Assembly (NCBI GenBank): GCA_963966185.1
Contig: CAWZYM010000020.1
Location: 947,501-1,011,500, forward strand
Direction: 5' to 3'
Length of the DNA: 64,000 nt
Source of the DNA: Rhabditoides inermis
Lineage: Eukaryota; Nematoda; Chromadorea; Rhabditida; Rhabditidae
The notes beneath the pieces were generated by a model, which searched no databases, was not told the origin of the DNA, and worked only from the letters and a program-made list of their open reading frames with translations. The translations under genes were made by a program, and so were the position numbers. Position 1 is the stretch's first letter, and every line of letters starts with the position of its first letter. Positions 24,725 through 37,034 of the stretch are shown in pieces.

Positions 24725-25797
24725 ATGACAAAGTCAACAAAAGAATCAACCACTGTCGAGAAGCGCAGCGACGGCCGCGAGGAGTGGGAGAAGCTGGAGA
24801 AGGCGGATTTGATTGACAAGTGAGTTCTTTTATAGTATGCATTTCGCTATTGTTGTTCTTATATAGTTTTATAGGCTCGAGAAGTTGACGCGCAAGTACG
24901 ACGACGCGAACTTGGACGCGAAGATGCTGAACCGCGCCGAGAAGCGGTCCCGCATGCGCGCCAACCTGGCTGAGAAGGAGCTGGCCAAGATGAAGGTACA
25001 AGAAAAGAGCTTTTTTTAGATTGATTGTTTGTTTCAGAACGAGCAGAAGCAGATGTGCTGGTCGTCGACAGGCGTTGAGCTCCGCCGCGGCAGCGTGTGC
25101 GAGGTCCAGATCCACGAAACGCTCTACAACCTCACGTATGTTATCAATGCTTGTGCACAACGCATAATCACGTTTCCAGTGATCAGCTGCGCAGTCGCGA
25201 GAAGGAGGTGGATCATCTCCGCGCACAGCTGCGCGACGCTACCAAGAACGTTGACGGGTGGGTAGCGGTGAACTCCTGTTCCTCAAGATGTGCTTTACAG
25301 CGACTACGCCGAGCTGGCTAAGAAGGTCGTTGTATTGGAGAGGCAGAATGACGGACGACTAGTCGAGGTATGAGTGGTGTTGTGGGTAATATTGTAATAA
25401 GCACGTGTGTTCCTTCAGGAGAAGCGCATCCTGCAGAAGGAAGCGTCGCAGCTCCGCACTGCCGTCAAGGGATTCGCGCGCGTCCGAAGGGGTGTGTGTG
25501 TGTTTTTCATTGTCGTTGGCAGACTATTCTTAGTTGGCTCGCGAACCTTTGTCCATCGTGCTGTAATACTTCTTTCCCAGTTTTCTTCACCTGCCTAGCG
25601 TGTGTGCGACACTGTCGCAGTTGGTTATGTGATTGTGCAATCAACCGGTTGTCTTCCGTATAGTCATCCATATCTCTTGATGTGAAGTAGAACATTGGGG
25701 AAAGGAAAGGGAAGCTGCGTGGCGCCGGGTGATTTCCATCAATTTCATCGATGCGGAGAGAAGATGATTCGATTTAGAAATGGCCGATAAAAGGTGC

Positions 25798-25836
<39 letters not shown>

Positions 25837-26203
25837 AGTGGATGCGACCGCATCGCACAATGACAAGGTCTCTCGAGCATACCTGCCGAGAACCGAACTG
25901 TTTAAGCGGGCAAACTGGTATAGTTATGAGACGGCCGCAGAAGATAGCGTGTTTTGTGAAAGGAGCGTGTATTACGAAAGCCGGGTAACTAGTAAATGTG
26001 TCGTTTTAGATCTACTGGATCTGTCGGCGCAGAGGGCGAAGCGGATCGACGCATTGGAGGCTGAGCTGGCGGAGCTGAAGAAGGCAAAGGACACCGAGGA
26101 GGTGGTGGAGCAGGAGCAGGATAAGGAGGAGGAGCAGGAAGAAATCAGAGAGGAGCAGACCGAGGAGGTGGAGCAGAAGGGCGATGAGAACATGCAGGAG
26201 TAG
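24725..26203 (+). CDS. Coiled-coil protein with acidic tail, unrecognised
   Basis: Seven exons in phase. Start MTKSTKESTTVEKRSDGREE, then heptad-rich stretches LEKADLIDKLEKLTRKYDDA, RSRMRANLAEKELAKMKNEQ, LRSREKEVDHLRAQLRDATK, ELAKKVVVLERQNDGRLVE and ILQKEASQLRTAVKGFARV. After a 0.5-kb intron with an AG tract comes LLDLSAQRAKRIDALEAELA, and the protein ends in a Glu-rich tail (EEVVEQEQDKEEEQEE). About 250 residues, almost wholly alpha-helical. The start lies directly at a trans-splice-like acceptor. No enzyme or binding motif is visible; a structural or scaffold role is possible, but I cannot assign the family. Confidence 0.75.
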
Positions 26204-27978
26204 ATACTCAAAACTTTGTTGACTTGTTATATGGGTAATCGTATGTTGGTGTATGTCTGTTTGGTGATCCGAGATAAAGTTGTCTGAACGCGGCCCTCCT
26301 TTGAGTGTTGTTGCGTATCTCTCTGACTTATGGTCGTTTGCCGCGGGTGTTGAGCAGCGCGGAGGATGATGCTAATCCGACAAGGGTCAGCGTGGCTTTC
26401 CTTGACTCCCTTGCCGTGCCGCCAGCAACCGCCACACTTGCATGTCAATCTCACCGTCAACGAGATAGCCCCTCCCCCTCTCATCGCCATTCTCACTCGT
26501 TCCCCACTACTAATCGGTTGGTGAGCTATGTGGTCATCAAGTTATATCTCCATTGTTTCTGTTGTTATATTAGCGTAGAGTGAATCACGATTCAATTCTT
26601 TCTTGGCTTTCTTCATGATATCCATCTGAATCTCAATGATGAGTGTGCTTCCTCCTTATCTCAAGTCATGCGGGCGAAAAACCTTGGTCGACTGTTTTTT
26701 TCTCTCAAATGGCATTATTTTGAGAAGGAGAGAGGTGGGTGTGAGGCAGAGTGAGAGAGTGGGCAGAATGACGCGATACCGTACCTCTCAATGCGCCACG
26801 CCTCTCCAATTCACACGCTCTCTCGCCTACCCAGCTGACTATCGATCGCGGGCGCGGCGCGGTCGCAAAGCGGCTGGCGGCTCGTGACATTCGCTTTCCC
26901 ACTGCACTCACTGTGCGGCGGCGTGGTGCCGTTGATGACTAAACTCACTGTGGATGTAGTTTGTTTCTGTTTCTGTTGTTCTCTTGTCATTTACAATAGT
27001 GACCAGTTTGAACAGACACTTGTATTGATACAAGTCGCAAATTCGCCTCATAACTTGCATGCAAGGTGGTCACGTGGTGATTCATTTCGTTCGTACGTTT
27101 CACTATCCGTGTGTTTGTATTTCTCTCTACACAACCATGACAGTGATAGCGGCCGAGGCTCACTTTTTTGTTCTTTCTATCGATTCATGCATTGTGAAGA
27201 AACCTGTTTATCTTCACTACGCAGTGCGCCGCGACCGCTGTCTAGTCTGCTGCACTTTCCATTTCCCACAAATTTTTAGGCCAGTTCTCTATTACATTCT
27301 CCATCCATTTTAAATGACAAAAGTACGCGTATGTATCACAAAAGGAAATCGTATCGTAGATTGTGTTCGACATCACCGACCATTACTCGTGAAATTTTAT
27401 GCGTACCAACACACACATTTACCTTTTGCAGTTAACAAGCACCCCGGTGCGCTCGTCAGAGCAGGAAGCCATATTGAAGCAGGTACTATTATTCGTTTAT
27501 ATGTTGTATCAATTTTACCTTTAAAGGTACCATCCGAAAGGTCGAAGAGACAGCCGTGTTACACGAGGACGTCCAGTGTGTTCTGATCCGTTGTCAGAAT
27601 TAGTATTGGCCGTCGCGAGCGCACTTCTGCCCTCCGCCCCATTTCATCCCAGTGTGAGTTTTTTTTGTTGTTGGGCATGTATCGTTCTCCGACACCTGGT
27701 TAAATGTACACTTCATTTTCCGATAAAGCTATCATTGTGCATTGTTTCAGATTTGATTGGACGTGTTATGTGAGAGAAGCGCCTGAGCGTCGTCGTCTTC
27801 CATCTCGACTCCGATCTCACGTTTCTCCAGATTCTCACCACGCTCCGTTTTATTCTTCGCATTTTCTACGTTTTCAAGCAGACTCGACCGTTTATCATCG
27901 TCTAGTCAAGGTGAATAGTTTGTTGTGCACTGTGTTTGTTGTCAATCTGTATGTGAGTGTAAATGTGGACGTTTGCAG
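26204..27978 (+). other. Upstream/intergenic stretch, no coding exon supported
   Basis: AT-richer sequence between the coiled-coil gene and the PNRC-like exon. Fragments such as 27431-27480 and 27529-27600 are bounded by AG and GT but do not give a continuous frame into the downstream exon. They may be 5' UTR exons of the PNRC-like gene, or nothing. Confidence 0.4.
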
Positions 27979-28350
27979 ATGAACAGCACCCGTGTTCCCT
28001 CGCTGTCGCAATCGTCTCCCTCGTGTTCGACGTCGTCGTCGCAGTCGTGTCCGCAAACGCCTCGCCGCCCTCCTCGTGGCGCGCGTCGCATGCGACAGTC
28101 GCCTGCCCAGCCCGCCGCCTCGCAGCAGCAGGCTAGGAAGCCGTCTCCGGTGTACGCGTCGGGAGCGTGGAGCGAGAGCCCTTCTGCGCGTGCCATCCCC
28201 CCGCCGCCCACCGCCTGGTTCGACGACGGCTCGCAGTCGGATGCGTCCACGGACTCCTCATCATCTCAGCAGACTCGCTCTGCGTCCGCCTCCCCCTCGG
28301 GTCTGCGTCTGAACCCGCTGCAGCTGATAGCAGCGGTCGCCGCGCATTAA
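27979..28350 (+). CDS. PNRC-domain-like proline/serine-rich nuclear coactivator or decapping cofactor
   Basis: A 123-residue exon whose ATG immediately follows a ttgcag acceptor. It is Ser/Pro/Arg-rich and low complexity in the N-terminal half (PSLSQSSPSC, QTPRRPPRGARR). The C-terminal part reads YASGAWSESPSARAIPPPPT, then AWFDD, and closes with GLRLNPLQLIAAVAAH. This matches the layout of PNRC1/2: a SPS-x-LPxPPxxW segment, a spacer, and a terminal helix with leucines. PNRC2 binds nuclear receptors and DCP1A, linking decapping to mRNA decay. The call rests on this short pattern. Upstream coding exons cannot be excluded. Confidence 0.6.
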   Translation: MNSTRVPSLSQSSPSCSTSSSQSCPQTPRRPPRGARRMRQSPAQPAASQQQARKPSPVYASGAWSESPSARAIPPPPTAWFDDGSQSDASTDSSSSQQTRSASASPSGLRLNPLQLIAAVAAH

Positions 28351-29700
28351 GCGTTGCTGGGGGCGCGCGCGGTCGGTCGTTTGGCCTTTCGTGCGGGTCC
28401 GCGGTCAACACGTGTCCCTCTCTATTTGTATCGTCCCCTTGATTGATCCCTTTGGTTCTCCTCTCTCCGGTCTCGGGCCTACCTCTCTTTCCGGGCAGTG
28501 TACATAGTGTGTTTGTTGCCCGGGTGTGAGTCGTGCTAGTCGCGGGTGTTGCTGCCGGTCCCTTGACCGATTCTCGTTGTGTCCTAGACACTTGGTGCGT
28601 GCGAACTGCGCGGTCACCGCCTCCCCTCTCGTTTCTTTTCTCATCCCCTGCATTTGGCGGTGTCCGAGTGGCAAGTGCAATCCTCACCTCAGTTCAACTG
28701 CATGTTCGATTTTTTGTCGCCTCCCCACCACCCGACGGGCGTCTTTTTTTGTCGCGCATGGTTATTGCCAAGCCAACCGATGATCCCGTGATTCTTCTCC
28801 CGCGCTGTTGTAGTCTCTTCGTGTATATTGTTGTGTGATAGAGTCTGTCTTCACCTTCCATTCCTACTAACTCATCTGCCAACTGGAATACCTGCATAGT
28901 TCTGTCACATCATTTATCAATCTGTGTAGCGTCATGTGATGATTCGAATTGAGAGTCATGTTAATAGTTTATTGTGTAATATGCTGTCTAATAACACACA
29001 ATAACATCGTAGCGAATGAGATGAAAAGATCCTGAGAACACGGCGAGATTTACGAAGATCATATTGGTAATAAATGTTAACATCGAGTGCGTTGTATTGA
29101 TGAAGTGGCGGCGACATGGTTACTCGTGAAATGTCGGGGGTACGGTGGTTGGCGAGCGGCAGGTGATGGAAACGAACGATAGCTGAAGAAACATAATCCT
29201 ATAACAATAAGATGGCATTTTCACCTGGTGATTAGAAGTGATAATAGGAGACGCCCATGGTTGTAGCACTCCGACTTCTGGATTTCCTTGCTCGATCATT
29301 TTCCATCGAGATCTCTGAACAAATGTATAAGGCCTATGCGGGTCTCAAACCCGCGACGTCTAAGTAAAGAGTCTGCTCTAACAGCAGCGTTGGTGATTCC
29401 ACAGAAGACGGACGTGATCATTACACTCACCACGGGACCGTCCTGATCGCTAGACTGCAGCCAGATCGAGAGACGAACAGCTGTGATAAGCATATTAATT
29501 GTTTTTTTTTCAAAGTTGATAAGCGACGAAAGTAACCAGTTATCTGCATCACATGATTGCCACCCTCTGATAGCCGTTTTCATCTGTTCCGTTGCTATCA
29601 GGGCAGATCCCAATGCACTCGTTTTCTATAATTCTACTCGACAACAGGGAGAGAGAGGAAAGAAGGCATAGGCCGGGGCGTAGATAACACCCCTCCCTTG
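28351..29700. other. 3' region and intergenic; contains a tRNA-like fragment
   Basis: 28351-28900 is pyrimidine-rich and probably 3' UTR of the PNRC-like gene. The rest has no supported coding exon. At about 29334-29390, minus strand, a T-arm (GCGGG-TTTGAGA-CCCGC) and part of a D-arm (GTTAGAGC) form the 3' portion of a tRNA-like sequence without a matching 5' acceptor strand. Confidence 0.45.
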
Positions 29701-30433
29701 TTATATTGAATGCAATGCATGCGAACTGCGACCGCCGGAGTAAACACGTATATACTGTAGCACTTTGCCACGTTTGAAATAACAGAGAGCGCGCACACAC
29801 ATGCAGTGAACGGCGAGGGACTCACGGGTGGTGTCGAGAAGGCGACGGATGGTGGGTGGGACGGCCGCAATCTGCAGGTGAAAGAGAACGCGGGCGAAGA
29901 GAGGACGCAGCTCCTCGTTCTCCGCTACACCCCCGTCAACATGGCGGATGGTCATGCGGTACTCGATGAGGCAGTGAGCATCCGCGTCCTCCACTCGTAC
30001 TAATCATATTCCTATCAAGCGTCAGGTCTTCATGTCTTCGCCTACCTGACACTCCAGAGAGTCGTCCCTGCCGGAGAAGAGCACGTGCTTCAGCCACGCT
30101 CGCGTTCACATACTCCTCAATCTCCTCGCACCTCTGATAATATGCGGATTTAGTAAAAACGAAATATATAAAATATATAAACAAATTTACCTGTACTGTG
30201 AGAGTAGAATAAGTGATCGGGCGAAAACAGGCAGAAGGAAGCCCTCCGAATTTGTACTGCACAGTATGACTCAAGTTCCGAATAAACTCTGCCGCACAAT
30301 CCGCGAACTCTGATTGGAGAGACTCAAAATAAACGAAAGGAAAAAAATCTTACTGACCACTCAGCGGTCCACCAGATCGATCACCAGTCCAAATAACGGG
30401 GGCTTCTCTTATATCCTTCTTAAACTCATTCAT
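29701..30433 (-). CDS. Unrecognised protein directly downstream of hnRNP Q/R
   Basis: Start MNEFKKDIREAPVIWTGDRS at 30433, right after an actttag acceptor. Three more exons join in phase: EFADCAAEFIRNLSHTVQYK to YSTLTVQ, RCEEIEEYVNASVAEARALL to SGVS, and VRVEDADAHCLIEYRMTIRH running to a stop at 29701. About 210 residues, mostly predicted helical in the middle. The last exon may instead splice at 29823 (CACCCgtgagt), so the C-terminus is uncertain. The start lies 277 nt behind the hnRNP Q/R stop on the same strand, an operon-like spacing. I do not recognise the family. Confidence 0.6.
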
Positions 30434-30709
30434 TCCTAAAGTTACAAAAAGAGTGATTCAACATACAACTTCCTTGAACAAATATCGCAATCGAAAACTA
30501 CGATCAATACGAGAATGAAATATGCAATTTAATAAAGACATTTTATTATGATCTATAATCATACAATGGTTAAAATACGCTGGCGCAGGACAGATCAAAA
30601 TCATCAAAGTCAAAGTGTACCACCAACAATAACAACTTGACGTACAATCGAGATACTGGAATTGAGAATAGGAAATTAACAACGATACGAGGAGACATAA
30701 TTAGCACAC

Positions 30710-33195
30710 TCAGAAACCGCCCATAGGGACATCGCTAGAGAAATCCATGCCATCACCACGCTTAGACGCGGGACCGCCACTCCAATCTCCAGGTCGCTTG
30801 GCACCCCGAGGACCTCCACGTCCGCGACCGCGGCCTCCACCCATGCCACCACCTCCCCTCGGTGCACCCCTTCCACCACGAGGCATACCGCCGCCGCGAC
30901 CTCCGCCACCATATCCTCCGTAACCACTTCCTCCGCCATAACCGCCTCCACCGTATCCACCGCCATAATCTCCATATCCTCCGTAGCTTCCGCCGCCGCC
31001 GCCTCCACCACCATAACCACCAGTTCCGTACGAGCTATGTCCCCAGTCTCCGTAACCACCACCTCCTCCGTATGATCCAGCGCCCGCACCCCAGTCTCCG
31101 TAACCGCCTCCAGCACCTCCGTAGCTTCCATAGTCGTCATATCCACGGTTCGGGTACATGTTGCGACCACCACGATAGTCTCCACCTCCTCGGGGTCCTC
31201 CCCGGGATCCCATCGGTCCACCGCGAGACATGCGCTTCTTCTTGTCGTTCATAGGTTTAGCAAGCGAGACCTCGATCGCAACGCCTTCGATCTCCTTTCC
31301 ATTCTGCTCAGCAATAGCCTGAAAACTGATAATGCAGACCAAAATAATCACTACTCACTAACCTTCTCAGCGTTTTCACGTTCAGTGTAATGGATAAAAG
31401 CGTAGTCCTTGACCTTCTTGATGCGTTCGATTTCTCCATAAGCACCAAAAAGCTCTTTGAGGTTGTCCTCAGTAACGACCTCCTTGAGGTTGCGCACATA
31501 GACAACCTTCACTTTCGCCATAGTCTCCTCATCAGGCTCTTCCTGATGCTCAGCCCAGTCAACAACCAAATCGCAGTTGAACGGACGCAGCTAGAACAAC
31601 AACAAAAAGGATGAATGATTTCACATATACAATAATTACCTTTCCGGTCTGAATCCTCCTCTTGACATCCGAAGCTGTCTTGTGATCGACGAAGTCGACA
31701 AAGCAGAATCCACGGTTCTTGTTCTTCTCGTTCTCAGTGCTGGTATAGATGATCACGTCAACAACGCCCTCTGAAAATAACACTTTCAAAAGAAAATAGT
31801 TATCACCTGGCAACTATTAATGACAAGACTCGGATACATATATGTTTAAAAAGTCGCGCCATTCCAAACGCATTTTTGGATGCCAAATTACCTGAATGAG
31901 TTTTGAATTCCTCAAGAATATCTTCTTTGCTCTTAGACTTCGGGATGTTTCCGACAAAGAGGCGAGTGTTCGCGATCGAGACGTTGACTTTCAGCTTCTT
32001 TCCGGGCAGAATTTCGTGACCATCAAACTAGAATGGATCACGTCGTCTTCCATGTTTTGGAATTTTGATTAGGTTTCTTTGAGGATTTTAGAAATAACAA
32101 TGAAGATTAGACAAAACATAACAAACGAAACTTGAGAGCATATGAAGGGTGAAGAGACGGATCCAAATTCATGGGGGGCAGGCAATCCAACATAAATCCA
32201 CACAAAACAGTGAAAATTATCTAACCTTCTTCGCAGCGGCAGAGGCATTGGCTTTCTCGGTGAAGGTGAGGAATGCATATCCCCTGTTGCGACCAGTCAT
32301 CGGATCCATCATGAGTCGCATGTCCCAAATCTTGCCCTCGGTCTCGAACAGAGTCACAAGAGTGTCCTCATAAAGCTCGTGGGGAATATGACCAATATAA
32401 ACCTGAATTGAGCACATATTCAAAATACACATGAAAAAATGTCACCTCATGTCCAGTACCGACGGGTCCAGTGGCCGGACCATCCCAATCCGGACAAGGT
32501 CCACCGTACTTGCGCTGTCCAAGCGTAACTTCGATGGAATATCCCCTCGACTCCAGAAAAGATTTCATCTTCTCCATGTCGGGACCAACAATAAGAGGAT
32601 TGGCCATGCTCTGAAGAAAGAGACAAATCAGCGAATCTTAAAACACAGTATGCTCAAACTCACATGAGCCAGGCCCAATTGACGCACACGATCCTTGAAA
32701 TTGCGCATGATGGACATCAGGTACTGCGCCTTGTTCTGCACACCAAACAGCTTCGACGACTTCATCTGATTAAGGATGTACGCGGCCTGATCATTGGGGA
32801 ACGACTGCAGCATTTCCACGGCGCGCTCATCAACATCGTCCTTCGTCATGTCAGTTTCCTCAATGAGCTGGATCAAGGCGGTCGCAACAGGGGCGTTGAT
32901 GCCCTTGGAACGGAATTCCTTGTAGTCTTCATTATCTCCATAGGACGCATCCTCTGGCGCACCCTAAACATCTATATGAAAAAAGTTACAATCCAAATAA
33001 TACCGCATCAGCAGGAGCAATGGAAGCAGCAGCGGGCTTCACATCCTCCTCAGTGGCTTGCTTCATATCTTCATCAACCGCTGGCTTCACATCCGCAACC
33101 TCAGCGGTTGCCTCCTGAAGCATTACATTTATGATGTTTCTTATATAAATCCAACTGACCTCCTTCACTGCCGGCACTTCGTTATTATCGGTCAT
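30710..33195 (-). CDS. hrp-2: hnRNP Q/R (SYNCRIP) homolog
   Basis: Start MTDNNEVPAVKE at 33195. Acidic exons lead to the N-terminal unit of hnRNP R/Q (VATALIQLIEETDMTKDDVD, AAYILNQMKSSKLFGVQNKA). Three RRMs follow: RRM1 with VYIGHIPHELYEDTLVTLFE and RNRGYAFLTF, RRM2 with NTRLFVGNIPKSKSKEDIL and NRGFCFVDF, RRM3 with VKVVYVRNLKEVVTEDNLKE and DYAFIHY. The C-terminus is an RGG / Gly-Tyr-rich region (GGPRGGGDYRGGRNMYPNRG) ending FSSDVPMGGF. The family binds pre-mRNA and mRNA and affects splicing and stability; C. elegans HRP-2 regulates alternative splicing. Divergent from the HMG-box gene, with about 550 nt between starts. A ttctcag acceptor lies 10 nt before the ATG. Confidence 0.95.
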
Positions 33196-33746
33196 CCCCG
33201 CGCTGAGAAACCGATAGGAAGCTGAAAAATTGAGTGTAATGTAGGCTATGAACAGAAACATTTGAGGCAATAAAATGAAAGATCAAAACAAACAAAAAGA
33301 TAAAACAAAACAAACAAAACAACGAACACAACAACGAACGTCGTTCAGATATGATGATGCTCGCTGGTGGTCAGTTATCGATTGCACTGTTTCGTGTCAG
33401 GACTCTTTTTGGAATAGATTTTAGGCGGAATATTTGAATCTAATGTCTAATTTCGTAGGATTTTATTCATTTTTTAACGTTTCGATTTTTGCACAAAATA
33501 ATTTTCAATATTTATTCAGCTTTTGTCGTCGTTCTTATTGTGTTTCATAAAGTGGTATCTGCAGTTTTGTATAAAATCACTTTCTAATTGTACGCAGTTG
33601 GTACATTTTTAGAACCTTTACTATCACACCTTTTTATTAAATTACTTTTATTCAGCAATGCTGTCCTAAATTTTTATTTGTCTATAATTACTTATAGGAT
33701 GTTTAATTTCGGTCATTCCATTTTCATCCGGATATTTTTTTAAGAT

Positions 33747-34328
33747 ATGGCTCGTCCTGTGAGGAACGCTACAGCTGCTTCTACCTCAAAGTCCCCTGAG
33801 AAGAAAATTGAGAAGAAGAGAAGGGCTAAGAAGGTACTCGTGTTTTTTTTTCAAATGCCACGGGGTGGATTGCGCGGAAACGCTGGCAATAGAGAGCCCG
33901 CCGAATTTCGCGTCGCGCCGCGCCGGGTTATGATCTGCAAGCCCACAGTGGCGGCGGCGAGATGAAAGGAAACCGCTTCGCACAGGGGTCGCGGAGCGTT
34001 TCGATTTGAGCCGCGCGCCGCTGCCTTCGAATCCACCCCGTGAATGCGGCAGAGAACATAACGCTTCAGGATGCGAATGCGCCTAAGCGAGCTGCCACCG
34101 CTTACATGATCTGGCTTGGCGAGAACCGTTCCTCTATCGCCAAGGATGGGATGAAACCGACTGAGGTGATGAAGGCAGCTGGTGTCGAGTGGAGGAAGGT
34201 CAGTCAAGTGGGTTAACTAAACTACTTTTTGTATTGTATAGATCGAGGATAAGTCCAAGTGGGAGAAGCTCGCTGCGAAAGAGAAGGAGCGCTACGAAAA
34301 GGAGATGGCTGCGTACAAGTCGAAATAA
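33747..34328 (+). CDS. Single HMG-box protein (NHP6/HMG-1.1 type)
   Basis: Three exons in phase: 33747-33833, 34070-34198 and 34242-34328, 100 residues. A basic N-terminus (MARPVRNATAASTSKSPEKK, then IEKKRRAKK) leads into one HMG box: DANAPKRAATAYMIWLGENR, a KAAGVEW helix, then DKSKWEKLAAKEKERYEKEM and AAYKSK stop. Such small proteins bend DNA and assist chromatin remodelling. Pro and the aromatic at the start of box helix 1 and the WxxLxxKEKxxYE helix are all in place. The first intron (236 nt) has local GC-rich sequence with an inverted half (33858-33870 and 34029-34041 carry CCACGGGGTGGAT / ATCCACCCCGTG). Confidence 0.88.
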
Positions 34329-35487
34329 ATACCTCTACTCCACACTCGTAATTCTGTACTATACTGGTATGTACTCAAGTGACGGCGTAGCCGATCTCAT
34401 TGCTCGCATTCAGTCTTGCTCATTTTTTGTGAAAGTTTATTGAGATAAATTTATCAACATTTGGTGAACTAGTGATTTTTTCAATTGGTTCTTTTTTGTG
34501 TCCCCCTTGGTACTGGAGACAGACACTGGAGACATGAAACTTAATGAATCGTGGAATGTTGATTTACAGTAAATTATGGAACACGTTCAATGATGTAGCC
34601 TATGGCGGAGATGCAAGGAGATAGCGGCTGTCCATACTCTACACTACTATTACACGAATGCGTTGTGTGAGACGAGATTGATCCCCCGATAAAACACGCT
34701 CCCGGATACAGTTTACTAAACTCCTCTCCAATTTTCCAGGAGCTTGCGCACTAATGATTTTATTTGAATTCGAATTCGTGGCACTACGAACATGAAATAA
34801 ATTCCATGACCATGTGAACAGTATTCGCCATATTTTTATCTATAGACTAGTGAAAATCGATTTTTAAAAATGTCACGTTCTAGAACGGTGTCAACAATGG
34901 TGGTCTTTGCGTCAAGCTAAGTCGAACTAAGTCGCTTATTTCGAATTGTTTTAAAACGCAGTTTTCGCAGAATGTTAGAGAAAAATATTGCCTACCATTC
35001 CCGCATGGTCACGTTTCATGAAAATGCATAGTAGCGGAGAGATTTTTATGCGACGACACTATTTGCACGCCTTCAGAACTGGAGAAATGGAGAGGAGTTT
35101 ATTATGCATTCTAGTCTAATTAATATAATTGTGAAATGCATGTGTACTTCATTCCAAAATAGTCGAACATTCCAAAATAGTCGAATCCAAAATAGTCGAA
35201 CTTAAGACATTGTAGTGATCTTTTCTTCACATCACACAAGATTTCATCGGAAAGTGAAAGCCGGAATTCGAATAAAAATACCTCCTGCAAGGAAATGATA
35301 AATGCCTTTGGCTTCCGCATATGCACGGCATTCTTCTGGAATTTCGGGACATAAGAAGTGCGTTTTGTATGGAGTAATGACTGGCGGTGGAACCGGTATG
35401 CGCGTTAGGGGAGCCAGGGGGAGGAGTGCCTTGGGGGCGGGGGAGTATATAGGCGAGCCGGACGGCCACAGTTTCACACCAGCCAAC
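34329..35487. other. AT-rich intergenic with a short tandem repeat
   Basis: No gene supported. 35153-35201 has three close copies of CCAAAATAGTCGAA. The last 40 nt contain the collagen core promoter. Confidence 0.6.
35446..35451 (+). promoter_or_regulatory. TATA box of the collagen gene
   Basis: TATATA 42 nt upstream of the collagen ATG in GC-rich surroundings. At normal TATA spacing transcription would begin about 12 nt before the ATG, giving a very short leader. Confidence 0.6.
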
Positions 35488-36889
35488 ATGAAGGAACAAT
35501 TGCACGATGAGACCGACATGCTTCGTTTCCGACGGTGAGTCCCTCTTTTTTATAGTCTCCTTGCCCCTTTTCTATGTTGACGTCATTCTGTAACTGTTGT
35601 CATGCTCTATGTATGTTTCTCTCCAGGACAGCATTTGTGGCTGTCTCCGTGTCGACGGTGACGATTCTTGCCTGTGTGGTGATGCTGCCTCTCGCCTACC
35701 AGAACGTGCAGCGACTCCACTCTAACATCCTCAACGATGCCCTGTTCTGCAAGGCAAGTCCTCTCGGATAATGCACGCTGTCACTTGTCTCTTGTCCAAC
35801 TGTCGTCGGCTCTGCTCCTCTTTTTCATCGCGCGCCAATGAAAGTAAACGCAGCGGGTACGAACCGGTCTGTTATGAGACGGCTCGCCTCGCATTTTGCA
35901 TATTCGAATCAACTCGCCATCCAGTAACGCGACCGCCAAATCCTTTCCCTCCTCGCGAAAACACACATATTCCACAATGTAACAAACTTGTGTTTCAGTC
36001 TCGCAACCGCGACCTGTGGAGCGAGGTGGTGTCGGTGGCAGCTGGGAAGGGCGCGGATGAGGTGGTGGCTCGCACGGCGCGCGCCGCCGACGACGAGGGA
36101 CACTGGCTGTTCGGACACTACATCCACGCGCCGTTCCGCCACCGCAACAGTCGCGAGGCGAAGCAGAGGAGCAACGTGCGCCGCCAGGCATACGCATCCG
36201 CCGCCGACGCCGCCCAGGGATACAACGCGGCCGGCGTCGCCGCGCCCGGCGGGTACAACGCGGAGGCAGTCTCCGGTGGAGGAGACGCGTGCTGTCCCTG
36301 CGCAACCGGACCCCCTGGACCCCCGGGAGACGCGGGAACGGACGGAACGGATGGAAAGGACGGAGCGCCGGGAGAGGACGGAGCTCCGGGAGCCGATGCG
36401 GAGGCAGGATACTCGACTGGCGTGCAGGCGTCGGCTGGATGCGTGAGGGAGTGCCCGCCCGGACCTCCCGGACCCGCCGGATCGCCTGGAGACAAGGGAC
36501 CCAAGGGATATCCCGGAGAGGTCGGAGAGCCCGGATCGCCTGGAAAGCCCGGAGAGAAGGGACAGCCCGGAACGGCTGGACCCCCCGGACCGCCTGGATA
36601 TCCCGGACGTCCCGGTGAGAAGGGAGACAACGGAAAGAAGATCCCTGGCAACGCGCCCGCTGGACCGCCCGGACGTCAGGGAGAGATGGGACCTCCCGGA
36701 CCTCCCGGACCCCCTGGACCCAAGGGAAACGCTGGAGCCGCCGGACCTCCTGGACCGCCCGGAGACCAGGGAAACAGCGGCAACTACGGAAAGCCGGGAC
36801 CGGCTGGCCCGCCCGGCCCCGACGGCTCGGCTGGAGCGCGCGGCGGCTGCGACCACTGCCCGCCTCCCAGGACCCCGCCCGGATACTGA
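35488..36889 (+). CDS. Cuticle collagen (Col_cuticle_N family)
   Basis: Three exons: 35488-35534, 35627-35753 and 35999-36889, 354 residues. The N-terminus [20 protein letters not shown] leads into a single hydrophobic helix ([20 protein letters not shown]) of the nematode cuticle-collagen N-terminal domain. [16 protein letters not shown] then contains the RxxR processing site. Paired cysteines ([10 protein letters not shown]) open the triple helix, made of Gly-X-Y blocks interrupted by a cysteine-bearing break ([20 protein letters not shown]), and the end is [15 protein letters not shown]. The product is secreted by the epidermis and built into the cuticle. The second intron uses a GC donor (AAG/GCAAGT). 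The helix is glycine-proline-rich with heavy GGA codon use for glycine, typical of highly expressed collagens. Confidence 0.96.
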
Positions 36890-37034
36890 ACCCACACTCT
36901 CACTGCACGTGCAATACGTTTCTCTTTATTTATTTATTATAGACTGTGATAAATTCTTTTCTCACACATGTGCATATAATTATGGTTTTTTTCAAGAGGT
37001 GGAAGACGTGAGGAGATACGAGAAGAGCAGGACT

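Noticed and set aside
29296..29613. Minus-strand frame of 105 codons
   Set aside because: Overlaps the tRNA-like fragment and has no similarity or splice partners.
35909..36895. Long minus-strand frame across the collagen exon
   Set aside because: Shadow of the Gly-X-Y repeat; the plus strand is clearly the gene.
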